NCBI GenBank assembly: GCA_945903615.1
Contig: CAMDOL010000085.1
Span: 1-5,990, forward strand
Direction of reading: 5' to 3'
DNA: 5,990 nt
Origin: Rickettsia typhi
Lineage (GTDB): Bacteria > Pseudomonadota > Alphaproteobacteria > Rickettsiales > UBA1997
Every line of letters starts with the position of its first letter. Within the stretch, counting starts at the first letter, position 1. The translations under genes and the position numbers were made by a program. The notes under the pieces are model-generated. The model had not been told where the DNA came from, made no database searches, and saw only the letters and a program-made list of their open reading frames with translations. This document shows positions 1-5,662 of the stretch, in pieces.

Positions 1-1
1 C

Positions 2-151
2 GAAGCTGAATCTGATCACAAGGGCTACGGAATTTATCGCATCTTCCTTTGCTTGTTGCTGCAGTTTCTTGAAGATTTGTCTGATCGCGAACTTGAAAGA
101 TTCATCTGCGAGAATAATGCCGCCAGATGGTTTTGTGGTTTTGATTTAAGT
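2..151 (+). pseudogene. IS5/IS4-type transposase fragment, N-terminal part only
   Basis: Translation from base 2 reads without a stop through residues such as HKGYGIYRIFLCLLLQ, LEDLSDRELERFI and NNAARWFCGFDLS. This is the typical N-terminal helical region (DUF772-like) of IS5/IS4/IS1182-group DDE transposases. In this family the WFCGF block is followed by a conserved stretch leading to the catalytic core. Here the similarity ends just after GFDLS at about base 151, although the frame stays open to a TGA at 227-229. The DDE catalytic domain is absent, and the start lies before the window. The following sequence belongs to a GyrI-like gene in another frame, so this is a remnant truncated at a rearrangement or deletion junction. 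Recognition is from motif memory, and the exact IS family is uncertain. Confidence 0.7.
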
Positions 152-170
152 TGGATTTGCGACGGGCTCA

Positions 171-533
171 TTGTGGCAAAAATTTTATGGAGAGGAAATT
201 TTAGCACGCATTCCTGGCAAGCTCAGTGAGGAGATTTTTGCTGTTTATACAGATTATGAAAAAGATTATACGAAGCCTTACACTCTCATTATTGGCGCTA
301 AAGTTTCAAATAATGTAAAAACCCCACAAACAATGTTTGAGCATATAATGCCAAAACAAGAATATGCAGTTTTTGCAGCTAAAGGTCTAATGCCTAAGGC
401 AATAATTGGAGTTTGGAACGAAATCTGGGCTTCAAATATAAAACGAAAATATAGTTCAGATTTCGAGTTTTATAATGAAAAATCAAATCAAGGCGATAAC
501 TCTGAAGTTCAGATTTATATCGCAATAGAATAA
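171..533 (+). CDS. GyrI-like effector-binding domain protein, probably 5'-truncated
   Basis: The 120 residues match the C-terminal three quarters of the GyrI-like/YdeE/Cass2 type of small-molecule (effector) binding domain found alone or fused to AraC/MerR regulators. Diagnostic blocks are LWQKFYGEEI near the start, VYTDYEKDYTKPYTLIIGAKV (about 25-45, split by a conserved tyrosine/aspartate run), EYAVFAAKG (64-72), VWNEIWAS (81-88), RKYSSDFEFYNEK (92-104) and the terminal strand VQIYIAIE. Stand-alone members are usually near 150 residues, so about 30-40 N-terminal residues are missing. The listed start is a TTG inside the conserved LWQKF block, with no Shine-Dalgarno. The frame extends upstream only to a TAA at 147-149, exactly where the transposase remnant ends. 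The gene was therefore probably decapitated by the rearrangement and may be a pseudogene or be expressed from IS-derived sequence. The domain call is fairly sure; functionality is doubtful. Confidence 0.7.
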   Translation: MWQKFYGEEILARIPGKLSEEIFAVYTDYEKDYTKPYTLIIGAKVSNNVKTPQTMFEHIMPKQEYAVFAAKGLMPKAIIGVWNEIWASNIKRKYSSDFEFYNEKSNQGDNSEVQIYIAIE

Positions 534-577
534 CCTCGGAAAATCTTAAAATATAATCCATCTACTATAAAAATTTC

Positions 578-768
578 TTAGACACTGTTAGCTAATTAAT
601 TTTGCCTTAGATTTTAGCATTTAGATTTTGGCATATTTTTAGTGATTTTTTCTTAAACTTTTTTGGAATATCGGGAATATTTTAAAAAAATTCAAGAAAA
701 AAAGAGCAAAAATAGGGCGAAATCTAGGGCAAAATCTAGGGCAAAATTAATTAGCTAACAGTGTCTAA
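578..768. mobile_element. 191-bp palindromic MITE-like element bordered by TA
   Basis: Bases 578-606 and 740-768 are perfect 29-bp inverted repeats that begin TTAGACACTGTTAGCTAATT. Complementarity continues imperfectly inward through both arms to an apical AATAT/ATATT stem (667-671 with 677-681) around a CGGGA loop, so nearly the whole element can fold on itself. Outer ends read TA-GACACTGTT and AACAGTGTC-TA, as expected for an element that targets and duplicates TA (IS630/Tc1-mariner style). It has no ORF, so it would be non-autonomous. It fills most of the 318-base gene-free gap between the converging GyrI-like and transglycosylase genes, and the transcript could act as a bidirectional terminator. 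Family assignment rests on ends and size only. Confidence 0.7.
713..748. repeat. Three 12-bp tandem repeats inside the right arm of the MITE-like element
   Basis: Three successive units start at 713, 725 and 737: TAGGGCGAAATC, TAGGGCAAAATC and TAGGGCAAAATT. The left arm (about 599-635) has a degraded, partly expanded counterpart in the opposite sense (GCCTTAGATTTT, GCATTTAGATTTT). The arms thus appear to have been built from a short repeated unit and then diverged asymmetrically. Confidence 0.65.
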
Positions 769-851
769 AATAGTTTATTTTAATTCAGTTCTTAAATTGA
801 CACGGAATTATGGACGCTCTCCTATGTCACTTTTTTAAATTCTAAATTAAC

Positions 852-1616
852 CTAGTCAAACTTTTTATTCCCAATAAAAATATGCCTACCGTCATTTAGT
901 GTAATCCAGTGTCCATCTACAGAATCGTTATTTGAAACTTTTTTTGGTGGTTTATCTTTTAGTTTTTTATTGGCTTTGGATTTTTTAGAAAATTCTTTTT
1001 CATAGGCAGAAACTTTTTCAACATATTCTGTAATCTCTTTAACTTTTGCATCGGTTGAGCCAGCTTTTTTTAAATATTCTTTTACTATCTCCCATTTTGT
1101 CGCATCTTTTCCATCTTTTTCTGCTTCCATTTGAGCTTGGGCAATTCTTCCTTCACCAGCGTTATAAGCGGCGATAACGAATAATTTTCTTTCATTAATA
1201 TCTAAAATTGCAGTTGTGAATCTTCCTTCAGATATTTGGGTTGGTTTAATTAAAGTAGAATTTTCACTAAATAATTTATTGAGGTCTGCCAAATATCTGG
1301 CGGCAATATTTGAAGCGTTATCAACATCATGTCTGATGTCATTTTTTGCTGTAATTTTTGTTTTGCTATATCTTGCAACCACCTTTGTTGTTAGTTGAAA
1401 ATCACCAGATGGACCATCGATTCCTCTTTTGCTCAGTTTATCTCCAAAACTACTTTCTTGACCATAAATTGCTTCAAGGGTATTAACTGTAAAAGCATCA
1501 TTATCATCAAAAACTGTCGAAGCATTTTCCAGAGCTTTTCTTTTGTGATTATTTTTGTTATCTTCAATTTTAAGCCATTTATTCATATTTGTATTTATGG
1601 TATCTTGATTTGTCAT
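852..1616 (-). CDS. Lysozyme-fold lytic transglycosylase (SLT type) with a C-terminal GHWITL motif tail
   Basis: This 254-aa protein has the layout of an SLT-type lytic transglycosylase, which cleaves the MurNAc-GlcNAc bond of peptidoglycan. The putative catalytic Glu54 lies in AIYGQESSFG (49-58). GPSGDFQLT (68-76) corresponds to the family's G-x-M-Q-(L/I) block. RKLFVIAAYNAGEGRIAQAQ (143-162) is the characteristic AYNAG motif, and EYVEKVSAYEKEF (197-209) resembles the closing helix. A Lys-rich linker (210-227) leads to the terminal block GHWITLNDGRHIFIG (235-249), of a type (WVTINGRHVFI) I associate with phage virion and minor head proteins. No signal peptide or membrane segment is visible at the N-terminus, so export must use another route or occur on lysis. 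The ATG start lacks a clear Shine-Dalgarno. The gene lies 29 bases downstream of the secreted 165-aa protein gene, probably in one transcript. Alternatives are a phage-derived endolysin or virion enzyme, or a VirB1-like or effector enzyme. Confidence 0.8.
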   Translation of the reverse strand: MTNQDTINTNMNKWLKIEDNKNNHKRKALENASTVFDDNDAFTVNTLEAIYGQESSFGDKLSKRGIDGPSGDFQLTTKVVARYSKTKITAKNDIRHDVDNASNIAARYLADLNKLFSENSTLIKPTQISEGRFTTAILDINERKLFVIAAYNAGEGRIAQAQMEAEKDGKDATKWEIVKEYLKKAGSTDAKVKEITEYVEKVSAYEKEFSKKSKANKKLKDKPPKKVSNNDSVDGHWITLNDGRHIFIGNKKFD

Positions 1617-1645
1617 AATATTTATCGGGTTGAATTAATAAGAAA

Positions 1646-2143
1646 CTAAAGCCAGTAATCTTTGTATTCCTTTAAAAGATATTCGTCTCTATATCTTTTA
1701 TTTTCAATTTCATGATCCCTTATTTCGCATATTTTATTATCTTCTGTAATTGTTATCGAAAGCGCCTCCATGGCTGTTGGGCGTATTGTGATAGTAAGCT
1801 CGTAACTACCATCGCCACATTCATCTTTATATTTTATTTTTTTTATCTGGGTCACAATCAATTTCTCCTTAAACAATTTCAGATATTCCTCAATTGTTTT
1901 AGCTTTTGAAATGCTGTGAATTTTATTCACCTCATCACGATCACTCTTTTTTGATAAATCTAATTTTGAATAATGATCTAAAATTTCTCTCAACCTTCGA
2001 GGTGCGTAAATATTTTCAATATCAGTTATTTCGATGTAATCTTCATTTTCCTCAAAACCATAATCGAAGATTTTGGAATATGAGCTGTTGATGTTTGATA
2101 AGGATAGGGTGACGGTGAGGAGGATAATTTTGGTGATTTTCAT
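1646..2143 (-). CDS. Secreted or periplasmic protein of unknown function
   Basis: I do not recognise a family for this 165-aa protein. Residues 1-23 form a good Sec signal peptide: two early lysines (MKITK), a hydrophobic core IILLTVTLSLS, and a polar region ending SSYS before KIFDYG. The mature part is charged and mixed alpha/beta: an acidic stretch (EENEDYIEITDIENIY), a helical section (about 49-94) and a C-terminal region with beta-like SYELTITIRP and LSITITEDN. It has only two cysteines (ECGDG and ICEIRD), which could form a disulfide in the periplasm. The ATG has no recognisable Shine-Dalgarno; a candidate promoter lies about 30 bases upstream. It is first in a likely operon with the transglycosylase, 29 bases apart. 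This suggests a role in modulating that enzyme or in cell-wall work, but that is inferred from position only. Confidence 0.75.
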   Translation of the reverse strand: MKITKIILLTVTLSLSNINSSYSKIFDYGFEENEDYIEITDIENIYAPRRLREILDHYSKLDLSKKSDRDEVNKIHSISKAKTIEEYLKLFKEKLIVTQIKKIKYKDECGDGSYELTITIRPTAMEALSITITEDNKICEIRDHEIENKRYRDEYLLKEYKDYWL

Positions 2144-2172
2144 ATTTATGTGGTGAACATTAAGATGAGAAG

Positions 2173-2200
2173 ACTAAAGCAGCTTTGTTTAAGTTTTCAA
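2173..2200 (-). promoter_or_regulatory. Candidate sigma70 promoter for the secreted protein/transglycosylase operon
   Basis: Read on the minus strand, TTGAAA (2195-2200) is followed by a 16-base spacer and TTTAGT (2173-2178). The transcript would start about 20-25 bases before the ATG at 2143. The -35 matches 5/6 of consensus and the -10 only 4/6. Such matches are common by chance in AT-rich DNA. Confidence 0.3.
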
Positions 2201-2252
2201 GTAAATTTTGTGCATAATACATACAAATTTTATGATAAAAAATGTTATGAAT

Positions 2253-2275
2253 CTCCCGACTTGCCCAACCCCGCC
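2253..2275. other. GC-rich patch with G-runs on the minus strand, 3' of the kinase gene
   Basis: Seventeen of 23 bases are G or C in an otherwise very AT-rich intergenic region. On the minus strand it carries runs GG, GGGG, GGG and GGG separated by short loops, starting about 27 bases after the kinase stop. No stem followed by a T-run is present, so it is not an ordinary intrinsic terminator. It could be a two-tetrad G-quadruplex or a remnant of a dispersed repeat. The rest of the 2144-2301 gap shows only the candidate promoter. Confidence 0.4.
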
Positions 2276-2301
2276 AAAAACTTTTTCTAAACCCAATAGA
2301 A

Positions 2302-4416
2302 TCAACCTTTTTTCTCTATCAGATAATTGGCTACAATCTTAATCAGCAATTCAGGATTGCTTCCTTTGATAAAATAATCAGTCATGCCACAAGCAAAGAA
2401 ATGATAAATATCTTTTTTTTCTCCGTCTCCAGATAAGGCAATGATAGGAATATGCTGATTGGTTGTTCTGATTGTTTTTGCAGCTTCATCACCATTATAA
2501 GAAGACATGTTGATATCGGTAATGATTAGATCAAAACTATTGGGATTGCTGTGATAAGTTTCTAATAATTCCCTACCATCTTTTACCGTAGTTACAGTTA
2601 AACCATTTCTCTTTAGAATTCCTTTAGTCATTATTAAATTCATCTCTTGATCATCAGCAAGTAGGATATTTTTATTTTGAAGAATTGACTTATATTCCTC
2701 TTTGCTTCCCAAATAAGAAAACTCATCATTCCAACCAACTAACCATTTGGTAATAGTTCTAAATAAAATATTGTCAGCAACTGGTTTTTTAATAAGATCA
2801 TTGGTAACGGATTTTATTTCTTCTAAATTTTGATCCAAAGAAGTGTAGGCAATTATTGGAATTTCCTTATTAAATTTGCGTATATTTTTAGTAGCTTCAA
2901 TACCATTCATTTCTGGCATTTGAATATCCATCAGAATTAATGAATATTTGTTTTCTTTTGCCATAGTAATTGCTTCTTTGCCGCTTATTGCAGTATCACA
3001 AATTATATTGGCTAGGTTTTGTTCAATTCTTGATTTAGTGGTTAAAAGATTTGCTTGTTGATCATCAACTAGAAGAATTTTTCTTTTTTTGGCTTCGGTT
3101 TTTGCTCTTACAATTTCTTCTCCAGTTAATTTTGGAAATAATAAGCTGAATTTGGTCCAGCCATTTTTTTCTTCCACAGCTATTTCAGATTCAACAATAA
3201 TATCACCATCAAAAATCTGCATATTTCTTTTACAAAATGCCAGACCCAGACCAGTTCCATCTTTTTTACCTGATGTAAAAAAGTCACCGAATAATTTAGG
3301 AAGGATGTGCGCAGCAATTCCGGGGCCAGTATCATGGACATAGATAGAATTATATTCTTTATTGTCGACACTTCTCGTTTCAGCCCCAACGGTCAAAATG
3401 GAATTTGGATATTGGTTTAGATAATAAAGAGCATTTTTGAGCAAATTATAAACGATGAAAGTAAAGCGGTCGTCAATAGCTTTAAAAATAAAATTATCTT
3501 TTACATTAAGTTTTACTTTTTCTTTCTCCTCTAGGCTGCGATAACCAAAAGTTTTGATTATTTTTGGCAATATCTTATCAGCACTTAAATAGGAAAAATC
3601 ACTGGCCTCAATTGGTTTATTGCTTAAGTCAGCAAGGATAATATTAATCGTATTATTAGCCTCGGTAACGGAAGAGTTAATGGAAGAATTAAGATCAGTT
3701 AATTGTTGTTTGATGGTTTGGTTAATATCATCATATGCTGATTCCGATAATAATTCTTGGGATTGATTTTGAGCAAGGTTAATGGCGTTGAGTGGGTTGC
3801 GTAGTTCGTGAGCGATTGAGCCTGCAAGGGATTTTAGAGAAGCGGCTTTGTCTTCGAGATATTTGGATTTTTGTTGGGCCTCAATCCCCATGACATTACT
3901 TCGATTAAATATATAGCCAGCAGTAAGAGCGAGTCCATATATTATGGAGTGCGATAACAATAAATTGATTGGATAGATATTTATTTGATTTGTAGTAATA
4001 GAGAAAATAACTGCACCTATAACCCCGATAAATATAGCCAACAAAGCTGAAAAAATATTTGGAATAAATAAAATCACTACAAATATCATCACAATTTCTG
4101 ACATTAACCAAACATCAACGAGATTATTTTTTATTAAATTTACAGTAAAGAAGAAGGGCAAGTTATAGACAACAACAAACAGCCAGTAAAGTGGTAATAT
4201 TTTCTTAAATAAATTTTCCTTATACACCATAAAAAGCAGGACTGCACAACTTATCGCACCTATTATTCTGAGGGTAATATTTTCATATGGATTGGGACAA
4301 ACATATGTCCACCAAAACCAATAAAAAGGGTGCGATAAGATTGCAATATATCCCAAAGCAAATAAATGATATTTATTATACTTTAGTTTACTTAACAGGT
4401 ATTGATATGCTTTCAT
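2302..4416 (-). CDS. CqsS-like hybrid sensor histidine kinase with two receiver domains
   Basis: This 704-aa inner-membrane sensor autophosphorylates on histidine and passes phosphate to its own aspartates. Six hydrophobic segments occupy about 18-39, 47-64, 72-90, 100-117, 120-141 and 148-170. The blocks HPFYWFWWTYVCPNPYEN (29-46), NLPFFF and VWLMS are typical of the CqsS/LqsS sensors of alpha-hydroxyketone signals. HisKA carries His203 in SIAHELRNPLN. The ATPase domain shows the N box (NLLKNAL, 324-330), DTGPGI (362-367), FGDFFTSG (376-383) and GTGLGL (387-392). Receiver 1 (about 446-560) has Asp451/452, phospho-acceptor Asp497, Thr525 and Lys544. Receiver 2 (about 582-700) has Asp588/589, Asp634, Ser662 and Lys684, the last followed by Gly instead of Pro. 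There is no HPt domain, so a separate phosphotransferase is expected; none is in the window. Length is close to that of CqsS. The ATG lacks a strong Shine-Dalgarno. The kinase class is certain; the ligand is inferred. Confidence 0.93.
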   Translation of the reverse strand: MKAYQYLLSKLKYNKYHLFALGYIAILSHPFYWFWWTYVCPNPYENITLRIIGAISCAVLLFMVYKENLFKKILPLYWLFVVVYNLPFFFTVNLIKNNLVDVWLMSEIVMIFVVILFIPNIFSALLAIFIGVIGAVIFSITTNQINIYPINLLLSHSIIYGLALTAGYIFNRSNVMGIEAQQKSKYLEDKAASLKSLAGSIAHELRNPLNAINLAQNQSQELLSESAYDDINQTIKQQLTDLNSSINSSVTEANNTINIILADLSNKPIEASDFSYLSADKILPKIIKTFGYRSLEEKEKVKLNVKDNFIFKAIDDRFTFIVYNLLKNALYYLNQYPNSILTVGAETRSVDNKEYNSIYVHDTGPGIAAHILPKLFGDFFTSGKKDGTGLGLAFCKRNMQIFDGDIIVESEIAVEEKNGWTKFSLLFPKLTGEEIVRAKTEAKKRKILLVDDQQANLLTTKSRIEQNLANIICDTAISGKEAITMAKENKYSLILMDIQMPEMNGIEATKNIRKFNKEIPIIAYTSLDQNLEEIKSVTNDLIKKPVADNILFRTITKWLVGWNDEFSYLGSKEEYKSILQNKNILLADDQEMNLIMTKGILKRNGLTVTTVKDGRELLETYHSNPNSFDLIITDINMSSYNGDEAAKTIRTTNQHIPIIALSGDGEKKDIYHFFACGMTDYFIKGSNPELLIKIVANYLIEKKG

Positions 4417-4496
4417 TGTAATATTTTTAGTTTGCTAGCGAGATATTGTTTCAAGGAATATTCTAAACGAAGGATAAATTAAAAAACAAAAGTTGC

Positions 4497-4524
4497 ATTC
4501 TAAATAAATAAATTTGGCAATCAA
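4497..4524 (-). promoter_or_regulatory. Candidate sigma70 promoter for the hybrid kinase gene
   Basis: On the minus strand, TTGATT (4519-4524) is followed by a 16-base spacer and TAGAAT (4497-4502). It lies in the 124-base gap between the hot-dog gene and the kinase, leaving a leader of roughly 70-75 bases before the ATG at 4416. If real, the kinase can be transcribed independently of the upstream gene. The evidence is hexamer similarity only. Confidence 0.35.
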
Positions 4525-4540
4525 TTTTCCAGTGAGCCGT

Positions 4541-5476
4541 CTATATACAATGTATCAGGAATGATACATGACTATTTTGCTTTCCATCCTGAATAATCTT
4601 ACAATTCATCTTATAAAAATTATCATTCATGGCTAGATAACTAATTCTTATTTCCTTTTTGCTACTCAAATAAAGCAATTCAAATAAAGATAAATGTACT
4701 TCGGAAATATAATATCTTTTTTTATTAGTGCGTTTTAATAGAAAATTTCCTGCATGACTTAATAGGTTATAGATGACAAATGCCGTTGGTAAAATCGGAT
4801 ATTCCCTAAAATGACCAACACATCTCTCCTTGGAAATTTCTGGCATTATTGAAAATAATTTATTATCACCAGCTTCTACATCATCAAATAGAATAGGTTC
4901 TTTATATGGGTTGTTTTTAGTTTCTATTGTATCTGAGCGATATTTGGCAAAAAGTTTATTAAAAATGGCTGTTTTAATTTTATTATAACTACAGTTTAGA
5001 TGATAAATGGCATTTTTTTTATCATTAAACAAAATGCCATTTGTGGTAGCAATTTTCTTATCTACATATCCGGTTTCTACAGCTATATAAAGATTACTTT
5101 TATTGCACAAACTACTTATATTTCTTGTTTCTAAAGTTATTTTTGCATCTTTTACCAAATAGTAATATTTTTCTTCTTGGTCAAGGGCGCAAGCACAAGT
5201 TCCAAGTATTGCCATATGCCTCCCTGCTTCCCCTATGGACATCGTTACAATTTCATCATCAATAGGTTGCTCTGGAGTTATTTGAGCTATTAGAATATTT
5301 TTGTATCTGTAAATCTTTTTAAATGCAAAATAAGGCGGCGAAACACATATCTTTTCTAAAATACTGGAAATCGATAATTCCTCTGCCTCACCAAACAAAA
5401 TATCAGTTAGGTTCTTCGCAACAAAATTTAATTTATCAAATCCAAAATAATTAAATTCAAAGTCGTTATTATTCAT
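4541..5476 (-). CDS. Tandem hot-dog (FabA/FabZ-like) protein, putative acyl dehydratase or relative
   Basis: The 311-aa protein looks like two fused hot-dog domains of the 3-hydroxyacyl-ACP dehydratase superfamily. The C-terminal half contains GHFREYPILPTAF (221-233), close to the FabZ signature GHFPxxPxxPGVL, with the expected catalytic histidine at His222. The usual glutamate 14 residues later is Tyr236. The N-terminal half has ISIGEAGRHMAILG-like residues (MSIGEAGRH, 79-87), resembling the central helix of a hot-dog fold with a Glu at 83 but no paired His. No signal peptide or membrane segment is evident, so a cytoplasmic location is likely. I chose ATG at 5476; an in-frame TTG three codons upstream (5485) is a weaker alternative. 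Neither has a Shine-Dalgarno. The gene lies upstream of the kinase on the same strand, 124 bases apart. The superfamily call is moderately sure; substrate and pathway are unknown, and a non-catalytic acyl-binding role is possible. Confidence 0.7.
   Translation of the reverse strand: MNNNDFEFNYFGFDKLNFVAKNLTDILFGEAEELSISSILEKICVSPPYFAFKKIYRYKNILIAQITPEQPIDDEIVTMSIGEAGRHMAILGTCACALDQEEKYYYLVKDAKITLETRNISSLCNKSNLYIAVETGYVDKKIATTNGILFNDKKNAIYHLNCSYNKIKTAIFNKLFAKYRSDTIETKNNPYKEPILFDDVEAGDNKLFSIMPEISKERCVGHFREYPILPTAFVIYNLLSHAGNFLLKRTNKKRYYISEVHLSLFELLYLSSKKEIRISYLAMNDNFYKMNCKIIQDGKQNSHVSFLIHCI
4550..4569. repeat. 8-bp inverted repeat at the 3' end of the hot-dog gene
   Basis: ATGTATCA (4550-4557) and TGATACAT (4562-4569) are perfect inverted repeats around a GGAA loop, within the last ten codons of the gene. 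No T-run follows on the minus strand, so a conventional intrinsic terminator is unlikely. An RNA 3'-end or decay-modulating hairpin, or an operator for the kinase gene downstream, is possible. Confidence 0.4.
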
Positions 5477-5495
5477 AAAATTCAAAATTTAAGTT

Positions 5496-5525
5496 ATTAA
5501 AAAAATTAAAGGGAACCTATTTCAA
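5496..5525 (-). promoter_or_regulatory. Candidate promoter for the hot-dog gene
   Basis: On the minus strand, TTGAAA (5520-5525) is followed by an 18-base spacer and TTTAAT (5496-5501), each matching 5/6 of the sigma70 consensus. Predicted initiation is only about 10-15 bases before the ATG at 5476. This would give a very short leader and fits the absence of a Shine-Dalgarno. It supports the 5476 start over the TTG at 5485. Confidence 0.4.
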
Positions 5526-5538
5526 GAATTAGAAATAG
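5517..5538. promoter_or_regulatory. Inverted repeat overlapping the -35 of the hot-dog promoter: possible operator
   Basis: CTATTTC (5517-5523) and GAAATAG (5532-5538) form a perfect 7-bp dyad with an 8-base spacer, a spacing suited to a dimeric helix-turn-helix protein. It overlaps the proposed -35 hexamer, where a bound protein would repress. The dyad sits in the divergent intergenic region between the hot-dog gene and the small plus-strand ORF, and no regulator gene is adjacent. Confidence 0.35.
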
Positions 5539-5589
5539 ATCCGAGTTAATTTATCTTAAGAACTAAATTTGAGTGAATAATTTTTGATT

Positions 5590-5619
5590 TTGTTATGATT
5601 ATTGTAGAAAATTGATACT
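5590..5619 (+). promoter_or_regulatory. Weak candidate promoter for the small plus-strand ORF
   Basis: TTGTTA (5590-5595), an 18-base spacer and GATACT (5614-5619) would give a leader of about 45-55 bases. The hexamers match the consensus only partly, and other pairs in this AT-rich stretch score almost as well. Confidence 0.2.
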
Positions 5620-5662
5620 TCTATTTAATTGCTCTATGCGGTTTTTTATTTTTTAATCTTTT

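Noticed and set aside
713..748. 12-base repeats considered as a CRISPR-like array
   Set aside because: The units are directly adjacent with no spacers and belong to one arm of the palindromic element.
797..825. A consensus TTGACA on the plus strand followed 17 bases later by TCCTAT
   Set aside because: The -10 is poor (3/6), and it would only drive antisense transcription into the end of the transglycosylase gene; likely chance.
1216..1649. Two plus-strand open frames opposite the transglycosylase gene
   Set aside because: They mirror a well-supported gene on the other strand and their translations lack any recognisable motif.
1712..2091. Two plus-strand open frames opposite the secreted-protein gene
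   Set aside because: Cysteine- and phenylalanine-rich antisense translations with no start signals, opposite a gene with a clear signal peptide.
2144..2301. Search for a tRNA, riboswitch or terminator between the secreted-protein gene and the kinase
   Set aside because: No cloverleaf, no stem with a T-run and no recognisable aptamer; only a weak promoter and the GC-rich patch are visible.
3089..4111. Three short open frames overlapping the kinase gene on either strand
   Set aside because: All lie within the conserved membrane, HisKA and ATPase regions of the kinase, so they are frame shadows.
4550..4569. The 8-bp hairpin as an intrinsic terminator for the hot-dog gene
   Set aside because: The stem is AT-rich and no U-run follows; it also lies before the stop codon.
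5477..5485. TTG at 5485 as the start of the hot-dog gene
   Set aside because: An ATG lies three codons downstream, the TTG has no Shine-Dalgarno, and the extra residues MNF add nothing conserved.
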